A stretch of 64,000 nucleotides of DNA from Syngnathus acus. Taxonomy: Eukaryota; Chordata; Actinopteri; Syngnathiformes; Syngnathidae. Numbering within the stretch: the stretch's first letter is position 1; the number at the start of each line of letters is the position of its first letter. Both the position numbers and the translations under genes were made by a program. The notes beneath the pieces are model-generated. The model was not told the DNA's origin, ran no database searches, and was given only the letters and a program-made list of their open reading frames with translations. Location of the stretch: the NCBI RefSeq assembly GCF_901709675.1, contig NC_051091.1, positions 9,828,967-9,892,966 on the forward strand, given 5' to 3'. Below are positions 27,856-39,500 of the stretch, piece by piece.

Positions 27856-28825
27856 GGGAGCTTGTTAGTAAAAACTGTATTGTCTTGATGACACCGGCCT
27901 TGATTTGAATCTCATCAAACTTTGAAGGTGCACCTAATAATGCATTACCAGAGTTTGAGTCAAATGCAAGCCGACTGGAAGCGCACCTGAGCAACAATCC
28001 AGTGACAAATAAACAAAGAGACAATTAAACGTGCGAGCGTGAATTTGATTCTTCGCGAAGACCCGAGCGTGAGACTGCCAGCAATGACAACATGCAAAAA
28101 CACTTACGCATAATTCCATCATTTATCTGTCTGTTTACCAAAACACAAGGTCTTGACATTAGCTTTGCTAACACAGTCCTTTGGCGGTTTCTGCCACTTG
28201 TCATGTTGAGTGAGTTGGGGAGAGAGAGAGCCATGAATATGATTAGACCTTTTTTTTCTTTTTTGTAAACCTAAACATTACGTGGTGGGCTACATCACTT
28301 TCAGTCCAAGGTAGCAGATTTTCTCTCTTTCACAGCTTGCATGAGATGTTTTCCCACCACAATGTTTGGTGTAAAAAGCTGTTGCAATAAAAAGGTATAA
28401 ATGACACATTCCTTCCTGTGTACAAACATAAAAGCTACTGAAACGATTTTTTTTTTTTTTTCCAAAGGCATAGTAAGTGCAATAAAATTCTATTTAAATC
28501 ATTCCGCCTTAGGGATCAGAAGGAACCTCAAATGCACTGTAACCAAATATGTGTACCTTTTTTGTGTATTGCAGGATTAAAGTTGTAGCTTTGTTTATTC
28601 GTATGTGCAATTTCCATATGAAGATGTATATATAGAAAATAGCTGAATATTACATAATTATATCATAGAAGATATAAATGTTGTAAATAGGCAAGAATTA
28701 GAGAGAAGAGGTTTTGCCCCTCATATTCAATGGGTTATTGGTCTGTTTTTATTCATCGCTCATTTTATTTATTTATTATTTATTATTTATGGTTTGTGCC
28801 TTCTTGTTTTTGTTTTGTGTCGCCT

Positions 28826-28940
28826 ACTTGTATGTCTCGTCACCGTGGGATGGAGGAAACGGAATTTCGGTTTCTTTGTGTGTCTTGACATATGAAGGGA
28901 TTGACAATAAAGCTGACTTTGACTTTGACTTTGACTTTGA
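28826..28940 (+). mobile_element. 3' tail of an L2-like fish LINE with (CTTTGA)n end
   Basis: CGTCACCGTGGGATGGAGGA, ACGGAATTTCGGTTTCTTTG, TGACATATGAAGG, then GACAATAAAGCTGACTTTGA and further ACTTTG units. It is the characteristic end of fish LINE elements; no reverse transcriptase is adjacent. Confidence 0.75.
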
Positions 28941-29283
28941 TTACACAATACTGTTAAGTCGCATCATGAGAAAATGTGATATATGTAGAAAAAAAAAATC
29001 CTTATATGAAGAGAATAAAATCATACAAGAAAACGTTACGAATTACCAAAAGTTAACACCATTTTTAAAATTAAAGGAATAGTAGAAAAGTTGTATTATC
29101 AGAATAAAATCTAAATGTGATCATAAAATTATGCAAATATACAAGAAAAAAGTCACAAATGTTACGTGAATAATTACTTGGAAGAAATGTTACATAAAAG
29201 TTCTGTTGGCGGTATCGTGTCAATTAGCTGAACTGGCAGGACAAAATCTGTTCAGAACTGAATCTGATTACTCTCTTGTTTAA

Positions 29284-29346
29284 TTTCACACTTGATGGAG
29301 TGGGCAGGCACACAAGAGATTAAACTATTTGTATACCAGAAATTAT
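29284..29346 (+). repeat. dispersed CACTTGATG repeat, copy 2
   Basis: TTTCACACTTGATGGAGTGG, GCAGGCACAC, AAGAGA, then AACTATTTGTATACCAG. It is intermediate between the other two copies. Confidence 0.75.
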
Positions 29347-30506
29347 TAAATCCCTTTTCCGTAATACTATGTTCTCTTCGATGTCATGGAATTAAAATGC
29401 TCGGGGGTGTGCTGCCTTGCTCAAAAGCACCTCAGCCGGAAATGCAGAGGGAAAAGTTTAATCAGATCAATCTTTCATCTGCCACTATAATATATTGGAA
29501 AAGGTTTTGAATTTCAAATCAGACAGCAAAATGATTAAATGTCCCCTCGACAGGCCATGTCAGAGCTGGAAGCGTACTATGTGCACACAGTGTAACATGT
29601 GTGACTTGCTATTTTCAATTCCCGCCAGGTAGAAAATGATATCAGATTAGTTTTCTAAGTTGTTGAGCATTGGTGACATGATGGTGGCTTAGTCCATTTT
29701 TCCCCCTATCATTTCCTTTTTGGAGCTCCGCCATTGCAACCTGTTACGCAGCTCTCAAGCTATCTTTACACATATCAGACAGGCAATATCCAGCTTTTTG
29801 CTCGTGCCGGCAGAGGACTGTGCCATTTCGCAGATAACCCATTTGCCAGAGGAGCCTCTGTGCCTCCAACCATGCATGCACTGAAATTATTTCAGGTCAC
29901 ATTTCAGAAATCTAACATTTTAGGGTTGGCAGTGTGATGTACTAAAATGAATGTGGAGGCCAACTTTTTTTTCTTTAGTTTTGGATAAACTAAAGCATCA
30001 AACAACTCATGTGAGTTATTAGTAGTAAAAATAAGAAAAACTTAAAAAATTCAATTGGATCATAATGATAATTCTATATTGCCATACATTGTCCAAAGCC
30101 TTATATTTCATGTCCACCGTCAGGTTCACACAGAAACGCTTACGACAGGTTTTTGTTTTTACTTTGAAACAACTCACTAACCGACTGAAGGAAGAAAGAT
30201 CATTAGAATCATTCAACAAAAGCCGATCGGGACGCTCTTAAAAATGAGATGCAATTCTATCAGGAGAGGGCCTGGCAGACCCAGCACCACAATCCCAGGA
30301 TGGCGTTCTGACAGTCGACAGCTGACAGGCGGCTCGCGGGGCAACAGGGTCCATGTCAGAACAGATCAGTTTCAAACTGACGGGTAGGGCAAGAAAGAGC
30401 TTGCTGAAGTGGCCCAGTAAGAACAAAGCTAGGAATACAATGCAGGAATCTAATACGTTTACCTTACACTACAGAGAAAAAAAAAATCGGATGGATGGAT
30501 AGATAC

Positions 30507-30693
<187 letters not shown>

Positions 30694-30697
30694 GGTA

Positions 30698-31091
30698 TAC
30701 CGTATTTTCCGGACTATAAGGCGCACCGGACTATAAGGCGCACCTTCAATGAATGGCCCATTTTAAAACTTTGTCCTTATATAAGGCGCACCATTAATGC
30801 ATCATGTCAGATTTTTAATCCAAATCAAATCATTCTCCATTTTATCTTTTTTATTTCAACTTCAGACGCAACAAATTACTTTATAATCACAAAATAATGA
30901 TCCATAGTCTTTGATTCATGATTCAGTCTTCAGTGGGCCACTTATGATTCATTTCATGACACAATGCTTCGGGCCAGTTTAAATTTAGGAATTTGGTCCA
31001 TATATAAGGCGCGCCGGACTATAAGGCGCACTGTCGGCTTTTGAGAAAATTTTATGTGTTTAGGTGCGCCTTATAGTCCGGGAAATACGGT
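30698..31091. mobile_element. MITE-like foldback element, copy 2 (394 bp)
   Basis: Starts ACCGTATTTTCCGGACTATA with a doubled AGGCGCACCGGACTATA unit. Ends GGTGCGCCTTATAGTCCGGG then AAATACGGT. It lies 5 bp after the TAGA array. It is the longest of the three copies and has an AT-rich unique middle. Confidence 0.85.
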
Positions 31092-31096
31092 GTATA

Positions 31097-31155
31097 AACA
31101 CACACACATACACACACACACACACACATGATATTATTTACACACACACACACAA
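31097..31155. repeat. (CA)n microsatellite, two blocks
   Basis: Two CA runs are separated by a short ATGATATTATTTA spacer, just after the foldback element. Confidence 0.95.
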
Positions 31156-32569
31156 GTTCAGTGTGTCTTGGGATCTCTTGGGGTTTAGTTACTTTGGTAG
31201 AGCTACCTTGGTGATAATCGTGAGACATAAATAGTGTGCTTTGGTCGAAGACCCTATCCAATAAATAAGGACTTGTGGGGGCAAATTAACGAATGTAATG
31301 AATGAGGACCTTTTGTACAAAGCTTCATTTAAAGTAAGAAGAAAGACTTGGTGGAATTCAAAAGGAGGTCAGGGTAGTTAAAAGTTTGTCCCACAGGCCG
31401 CTGCTCGAGAGAAAGAGACGCGTTAATGACCCCGATTACAACCAAGTGTCTTTGTGAACTTTACACTCTCCTTGTGTCGACGCTCCAGAAATAGATGACG
31501 CACATTCGAGGTTGGGCTTTCCATAATTCCATACAGGGTTGAGGTGACTTCAAATGGCAAATGTTTCAGGTTAAGTGCACTCGGCTAAGTCATGCATGCA
31601 AATGTGAAAAGAGCATGAACGATTCAATTGATTTTGTTAATGGGTTTGTGAGTCAAGCTTTACCGAGTACCAATTTGGGCAACAAGCACTGTATAAATGG
31701 AGAGATGCAGAATTTTCATCATGTTTTTCTGATTAAAACTAAATAGGTAACATATGGCGACAAACAGTTATGGCCGTTCACTCCAATGAATTCATATCAA
31801 TTACGAGTAGAACATAATTTCGCTAGCAGAAGCTAAGTAAACAGCTAAATGCTAGATATCACATTGCCATGATTTTTGGGGGACAACAATTGGCACACTT
31901 CACATATTTTCTGAATGGCATGCATTTATATATTCCAGCAATAAAAACATCACTCGGGGTACAATATCTCTTCGCTTCATTATCAGGTGACATTGTGGGT
32001 GAGCTGTTTTATGGCAATTTAATTTTATTATAATGTGCTTCTTCCACTCCTTACACTTGTACGGCAGGTGAAGTATTAAAATCTAAATCTGCGTGTACGG
32101 TAAAGGAGGGAAAAAAGCTTTTATGAACCCGGAACTAATGAAATTGACTAACTTTACATTATCTTTGATGGGAAATTTAATTTGGAAATAAGCGCAATGT
32201 GGAAGTCAATTGGCAAGATGCAAACACATTTGTCTTTCACAGAGTATTCACTCTTCAAGATGGTTTGAAATCGATTGGAAATAAATAAATGAAAGCCTTT
32301 ACCGTTTCATGCAAGTGGCTTGCCTCATGTTTGGCCTTTTGGGAAATGGTTTAAAGTGCAGCTTTGCGGTGTATGATTTGTTTTTTCACTCTGAAGAAGG
32401 CGTGCAGTGATCTCTGACACCCGAGAGGAGAGTAAAGACTAAACAAATAGGAAAAGGTTGATAATAGATAGATGACATCATGTGAGATGCATAAAAATAA
32501 ACGTTCCTCTGCAATACTCTCACGATAATGACAACAATCCTATTCAAACAAAAAAAGCAAAGTAGTTGA

Positions 32570-32930
32570 ACATATTTAAATTGGCTGATTATAGCAGGTC
32601 CAATTATGCAAATGTCATCACGACATGCAAAGTTTCATTAATGAAAAGTAAAATCTGGCTTTTTGTCAATTTACATTGCACGAGAAAACCAAATTGCCTT
32701 TGCTAATTGATGTGTTTTGATAGATGCAAATGAACAGATTATTTTGAAAATAATGAATTATTAATCACAATCAAGTACGCTAACAAGCGTGATTTATTAA
32801 CTGATTTCTCCATACCACATCTGTCAGTGCTTATTGCATGCCAAGCTGTATTTTAATGATGCTGTCTGTCCCAATCAGTGTCAAAGCTTTCCTGTTGAGG
32901 AAAAAAAAGTCACTAATGAACCTTTCATTG
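32570..32930. promoter_or_regulatory. candidate conserved non-coding (enhancer-like) stretch
   Basis: Dense motifs in a repeat-free AT-rich block: octamer ATGCAAAT (32607-32614), ATGCAAAG, repeated TAATGA/TTAAT/AATTA homeodomain cores and a CATTAATGAA palindrome-like core. This is the typical look of vertebrate developmental enhancers, but conservation cannot be seen from one sequence. Confidence 0.3.
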
Positions 32931-34292
32931 TGCCGTGGTCTGTCTTACAAAATCTGCATTCCAGTGCCATAATAAATCAGTGATACAGTGGGCAATCTTC
33001 ATTATCAGGGGCGGTGCAAGAAGGACTGGAATCTAGTTAAAATTGGAGTCTCAAAAGTTGTGAGTGAAGTCCAGCATTTCCAGCTCAGTTCACTATAGCC
33101 ACATCAGTTTGCCTGCTGAGAATTGACTTCCCCCCCTCCATGTAATTACAGTTAACAAGCATAAAGTTTTAACTGCATGCGGACTCACTGGGCTCCCATT
33201 GCGCGGTTATCTACAGACGTTTGAAATAAGTCAAACCACAACGTGACATTAGTGAACCATCTAATTAGACGAGCTACAAACACGACCTTGCATCGGGAGC
33301 AATGAACAATGCAAGACAAGGTACGATGACCCTGGACAGCCGCAAACATTTCTGTTGATCAAATAGAGTTTATTTAAAGGGTTCATCTATGGCTGAAAAT
33401 TGGATATTAATGAATTGATTTATTAGGGTTGTGCAACCCTTGATTTTAAAGGATGTCAATCTAATATGTGTGTCGATATGAGTTACGAAACATACAAGCA
33501 ATTTTCACACAAGTCTTTCTAGACGGATATCACGACACTCACAAGCATATATTATTTAACTTCAGATAAAAATGACTAATAATGCTGGGGACACTTACAG
33601 TAGTTGAGTGAAATTCATCTTCATTTGTGTCTTCGTGACTGGATTATACTTCCCCCGATGGCCAAGTTGCACACACCAGAAGGCCCTGCCAATAAAGGAA
33701 TCATGATGTATGGACAAACGGTTTCATTCTTTAAAGTCCATGTAGTTCATCCTTTCATGAAATACATAGAGTGATAAGTTCCTTGTTTAAAAAAACCTCA
33801 AACCTGTTTTTGTTATTAAGGTTAGGCTGGAACAGATTAATGGCATTTCAGTTCATTTCAATGGGTAAAGATGATTTGATAGTGTTTTAATTTATGAACA
33901 TGGTCATGAAACAAGTTAAAGTTGTATCTCAAGGCACAACTGCACATAAAATAGATAAATGTTTAAACGACTGCTAGTTTGTGAGTTAGCAAACTGCGTT
34001 TTGTTCCCAATATAACGCCAACAATGAAGAGAAAATAAATTTCAGATTTGCCAATGTTCCTTCTCGCTTTCTGCATTTCAAGGGAATCGATTGTGTGGTT
34101 TTAATGTAACAAACAGCCATCAAAACAATACCACTAGCCTTCACACTTTCACAATTGGCAGACGTAAAAAGCAATAAAAGGAGACGGTGATAAGGTTGAT
34201 AGATGTGAAAAGAAGTTCAGGCTCATTTGAGCAAAATGAAAAATACAAGTGAGTGGCAGTGACCTACATAGACGCCGTACAGACAGTACATT

Positions 34293-34336
34293 TAGTCCAT
34301 CCATTTACTGAGCGCCTTTTCTCGTGTGAGAATGGC
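34293..34336 (-). mobile_element. SINE 3' tail fragment
   Basis: On the minus strand: CACGAGAAAAGGCGCTCAGT then AAATGGATGGACT. This is a short diverged tail of the common fish SINE. Confidence 0.45.
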
Positions 34337-35984
34337 AGACATGTCAATGTCAGGAAGCAGTAAAAGCCTGTCAGTCTTCATGTGAGATGCTGGAAATCAA
34401 TAAAGTAAAAATATGTGTAGGCGACACTCTAAAAAGAAATGGAGCACTCATTTTGTTGCGCACCTTTACAGACTGATACGCAAACTCAGTGTCCCCATCG
34501 TTTGATACAGCTTTTGCAGAAGTTTGAGGACACGATTTTTGTATGGGGCGTTCTTTATTTATCTGAAAACCTTTATTGGGTAGGGTTAGGGTTATAGGTT
34601 CAATTTTGGCAAGGATGTGGATAACAGTGAAGATTGAGGAATTTGTTTCTCCAGGAAATGCGAATAGTGGCATTGGTCTGTTCTCAGTAAGTGTATGTTG
34701 TTTTGGTCTTCATTCTCTAGAAACATGGAAGTGGCAAGCAGATGTTTGACAGGACAAACTCCATTTTTTTTTTTTATGAAAGGATCTGCCTGAGATGACG
34801 TATTCTCTTTAGTGTGACTCTAGTTATTTTTATACTTGCGGTTCTAAAAAGGTGTACAAGTAATGTTTAATTTTAACCACCCGCATGTTTCTGCATATGA
34901 AAAGCTTTTTTGATGTTAGCTCCAACGAGTGACTTCAAACATCTGCAACGCAAAGAACAACAAAAGTCACTTTATTTACGAGCATAACGGGACAGTGTTT
35001 GTGGTTTCTTCTGTTTTGATCGCAATAAATAATTAAGACCGTGCCTTGTTTGAAGTCAGATGGCTGCAAACATGCGAATTATTATGGCACGCAGTCGTCC
35101 TCTAGCTAATTAAACCCAACGCAAGACACCTTCTTGATCCCATAATAGCTCGCCTGTTTAAGCAAACAAAACATCCCCAATGACATATTGTGATTTTTTT
35201 AAATTATTTTTTTTAAAGGAGCGAGAGACACACCTATGTGTTTCTATTTAAAATTAAACATCTGTTAAGATCAAGATAGCTAGTTAAATACTTCATGGTA
35301 GGATTAAAAACATTCACCACAATTTATTACTATGGTGACTTTTAACACAAATTAACATACTCATTTGCTTCCAGGATTAAGGATGACTTCAATTTTCCAC
35401 GTCCTTATTAATATGCAAATGTCTTATATTGACCACTACATAAACTGTGAATTGTCAAATTTACGAACAATTATAATTTTTTATAAAGCATTAACCTAAG
35501 GATTCAAATTTACTCCAGGTTATCCTGCAGTATGCATTAAAACTCAAACATTTTCTTTGTGCTTTCTCTCCCTGCACGTTGCTCTTTTATGGATTCCAAG
35601 CTTAAAGCTCTTTATTAGATTATTCCTTTAAAACATCCAGTCATAAATCGAAAGCACCTTTCAATATAATGCACTGCGGCATACAACACCAGCATACCCG
35701 CGTTCAATAATGAACATAAAGTATTGATATTACCTTCCAGACTGACTCAACAAAAAAAAACACCAAAAACAATTATGTATGGGCTTTGAAAAGTCAGGAT
35801 CTCATTACATTACCAAGAGTTTTCCATGCAAAAGTTGTTCAGCCTGGATGAAGATCACCTTTGAATGAATGGTTTGCTCTGTGCTTTATTCAATAAAGAA
35901 GTATTGCACAGATGGGACTCAATACTAAACAGTTATTCTAAGACTGGGTCATATTTCGGTCAGACTGCAAGAATATACAATATG

Positions 35985-36055
35985 GAGGGGATTCGAACTC
36001 GACACGCTGCACTGTGATGCACACGTGCATCATGCTGCTAAGAAAAGTGACTATT
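35985..36055 (-). mobile_element. tRNA-like SINE head fragment
   Basis: The minus strand carries TTAGCAGCATGATGCACGTG and GTCGAGTTCGAATCCCC. The latter is a good B box (GTTCGAATCC). There is no folded tRNA cloverleaf, so it is not a tRNA gene. Confidence 0.5.
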
Positions 36056-36174
36056 TAAATCCGCAAAGTGAGAGAGTTTTGCAAATGTGATCATATGATC
36101 AAAGTGCGCATGGACAAGCTGGACCTGTTCAAACAAAAAAAAAGTACTATGACGTAATCAAAAGACACGAACAC

Positions 36175-36414
36175 TGACGTCACGTGATGTGACCACACAA
36201 ACAGATGACACGCTGACACGTTCTTCACTCTTTACCTTTTCCCAGATGACAAAGAAAACAGGATTATATGCAGATAGGAAATGTTCACATTCGAATGAAT
36301 TATTTATCATTTCTTTGGTCGCTTTTGCAGTCAGTGTACACGGTCACCGATTGGTGCAAGCTCACCTTTAACAACCTCTCTGTTCATTGGTTAGTTTGAG
36401 GTAACCATGGCGAC
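36175..36414 (+). promoter_or_regulatory. cfap20dc promoter with CRE, E-box, CCAAT boxes and RFX X-box
   Basis: This lies just upstream of the first coding exon of cfap20dc. Visible sites are TGACGTCA (36175-36182, perfect CRE), CACGTG (36181-36186, overlapping it), inverted CCAAT boxes ATTGG at 36350-36354 and 36386-36390, and GTAACCATGGCGAC at 36401-36414. The last fits the RFX X-box consensus GTNRCC-N(0-3)-RGYAAC with a 2-bp spacer and a single mismatch. RFX factors are known to drive ciliary genes through X-boxes close to the start site, so the site fits the proposed ciliary role of the gene. The ATG inside the X-box opens a 22-codon reading frame ending at TGA 36473-36475; it is probably promoter DNA or a leader uORF. 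Promoter function is inferred; the motifs are read directly. Confidence 0.6.
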
Positions 36415-36539
36415 GAATACAGCGTCGCTGTCAACGGATGTTTATTTACGGGTTCTTTGCGTCTACACGCCCTGAAGTCACGAAATGTCTAGTTGCTAAT
36501 TATCAGATTAATTAACCAGCTATTTTTCTTTCCACTCAG

Positions 36540-36576
36540 GTGCCAAGAAGAGGAAATGTTCAAGCACAATTATCAG
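36540..36576 (+). CDS. cfap20dc: cfap20dc coding exon 1 (residues 1-7)
   Basis: The start codon is at 36556-36558 in a good context (A at -3), followed by MFKHNYQ, then the donor CAG|GTAAAC at 36577. A pyrimidine-rich tract ending TTTCCACTCAG at 36539 suggests a splice acceptor, with 36540-36555 as 5' leader. A continuous leader from the promoter side is also possible. The exon ends in phase 0. Confidence 0.85.
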
Positions 36577-39500
36577 GTAAACGTGTTTAAAAGTAGTTTT
36601 CGTATTGGCATTCTGTCGAAATGGTGGCTGCAATTGTTTGTTTTGCAGGGTGGAGCTGGGGTGGAGGTGTTCAGTGGACAAGGGAAAGATCCCGTGGCCA
36701 AGTGGAAACTTTGTGGAGGCCCTTCTGCCATACGAAAAGTGAGAGGAAAATAATATTTTCCAAACAGGTGCAACCGGTTTAGACACGTATAATTAAACAA
36801 ACATGATATCCTTGAATTCCTTATTGCAGCCGCATGCAAAGTAACACTCAAATGATAGACTGCGGAGGATGCAGAAAATGAACAGCGCTGAGTGGCACTT
36901 TAAGATGTCAGTAACTCTAAAAACGTCTATCCAAGTTGACATGAACTCATATTACATCTCTTTTTCCAGGAGTACGACAAAGAAGTCAAAGGATTTGTTT
37001 ACTGTCTCGAGGGTAGCAGTAAGACTGTGAAAATGCAAATGCCAGCGAATGGGAGAATGTCGTGTAAGTTGACAATAACAGCAGGTTTCTGAAAAGTACT
37101 GCATAGTTACATCGATATTTTCTGTTGACTCAAAAGATCAGGCGAAATGTGGTGCCAACAAGCATCAAGCGATACACCACGTATAGTCCAAAATATACTT
37201 ATTGAAGAGTTTCCCTGCTTGTATTTATCTTGATCTTTTTTTTTTATCTTGATCTTTTTTTTATGCCACCGCAGAAGGGAACCAGCAAAGAGGATAAGAG
37301 ACATAAAATAATATGAACCTTGGTTTGCCAATATAGCAAGCTGCTCAATACACTATGAGTACTACAGCTGATTAAATATCAACTTCATACACATTCAATC
37401 TTACATAAAACACAATATTTCCACTAATACTAATAAAACACCACTAAGAATTGGGATTTTATTTTATTTATAGTTGTCAAAGCAGCATAGGTTGGTTAGC
37501 ATGTCTACCTCACAATTATGAGGTTCACACTTCTAATCTTAGCTCTGGTATTCTGTCGACAGTATTTTGCATGCAAATATCTTCATTATTTCATTTCTTT
37601 AGTGGGACTCCTCCAAAGATTCTTGGCCATTCAAGTGACTATTCCGCAAGGCAAAGACTTTTCTATGGAGCTTGTGTAAGTTGGTCATGTTTTTTTTTTT
37701 GGGTAATGATTTACACGACATTCTTGACAAATGATTGTAGACATTTTTTTTTTACTTAAAATTCCCTCAAAAAACTGATTGATAATCTTATCATGGCAAA
37801 AAGGTTATTTCCTTCTTTTTTTTAACACAAAACTCCCAGTCACATTTTATTTCCACAAACTTGACTGCAAGTAAACATTCGACTTTATAACCAATAATAG
37901 CATATTGGGTTTGTTGTTATTTGTTTGCTCTGGAAATGCAAAATAGCCATGCTTGAAATACAATCATGAATAGTATGAATACACCCTTTTGATATTTCTC
38001 ATGCATAGTATTTTTAGACCCAGGTGAAATGTTCTCCTTGGTTTTGCTCTATGCGTGTGTGCTCGCATGCCTACTCACCCACGTGCGTGTTTGCATGTGT
38101 TCGCCACTGATTTCACAGAACTAGCATCGTATTTTGCAGCACTGTCTAAATCACAACGTGCCTCTGTTACAGAATAACTGATGTGGGCCACCTGAAACGA
38201 CGGCTCTACTTATCGACCGTGCATAAAGAGTTGTCCGCCACACTCTGGCATGCAAAACTACCCCTGGCAGGAGTGCAACGTAATATGGTGAGCATCTCAC
38301 TCATCTTGGACACATTGTCATTATTCTTAGGTGCGCCCCTGAACAAGTGAATTCCTTTCCCTTCTTGTCTCAGTGGACCACGTTGTTTGTTGACCTTGTG
38401 TCCTTCACGGGAGAGTTGTTCAAGGCTGCAGAGTTTTTGTCGCTGGATGGCATCACCCTGTTTGCCAGTTGTAAATTGCGAAGAATATTTACCATGAAAA
38501 CGGAGCCGACTGGATTAACAAACTACGGTAAATATTAACAATTGCAGCTGAAATTGAACACGTTGGGACTTCAAATTTTCTTAGCAATATTGTTTCAGAA
38601 AATGTTGGTGAAAACCTTTTAGAGAGTTTTGTGTGATTTTGTGTCATACCGCTTACCTCATATTCTTGTTTGAATCTAGATATGGTTTTCAGTAGGGTCA
38701 GTGTTGTGGATCAGATCCCGCGAAGCTGCCAATTTCCACCAAACGTTTGCCATGAGTGTCAGCTTCTGAACATGGCAGTCTTGCGGAAGGCCAATTTGAA
38801 GACGACTCATGCGAACGCCGACGGTGGTAAGCGCTCTAACCATCCGATTCTAAATGGATCGGTCAAGAAAATGTGTTTGGTAAATTGACAGATTGAAAAA
38901 CGAGTTGCCAAGACATGATTTGTAATTCTGAATCAACTTCAAGTCGACAGATCCGTTCAATGGAATTCATAATAATCATGCAAATTCATTCGTCCGTCTT
39001 CCGAACCTCTCATCCTCACGAGAATTGCGGGATACAACTTCAAATAATGCAAAAAAAAAATGTAAAGGAATACATTGAAACCTCAAATTAGATTGTAGAT
39101 ATTATTCATGGGTAAAATGTATAATAATCAGTCGAGCATGTTGGCATGGAAACTTGTGCTAACATAATGTGGCAAAGGGGAAAGGAAGAAGTGGCACTTC
39201 ACCATGAACAAGCATCAATTAAATGGAAGGACTTCAAACTGGGCCAGATCGGTTGTTACGGCAACCATAGGAGGATAATGCACCTCAAGATGACATCATC
39301 ATCATCGGTTTAAAGTCCGCTTTCCAGGCGCCGCTGGGTTGGACTGGATTCTCGATATGGCTTTCTTCCACCGGGGACGGTCCATGGCCATCTCGTGGTT
39401 GAGAGTGCCTATACTGAGAAAATTTTGGGAGCAAAACCTTTTACAGTCGGATGACCTTCCTGACACCAACCCAAGGGGAAATTGATTTTCTGTAGGGGTT

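Larger units (their letters stand above)
31160..36170. other. gene-poor region upstream of cfap20dc
   Basis: No exons seen. Mostly unique AT-rich sequence with small SINE fragments (34293, 35985) and the enhancer-like block at 32570-32930. No divergent gene could be recognised next to the cfap20dc promoter. Confidence 0.55.

Noticed and set aside
35985-36055. Possible tRNA gene (perfect B box on minus strand)
   Set aside because: No matching acceptor, D and anticodon stems; it fits a SINE head instead.
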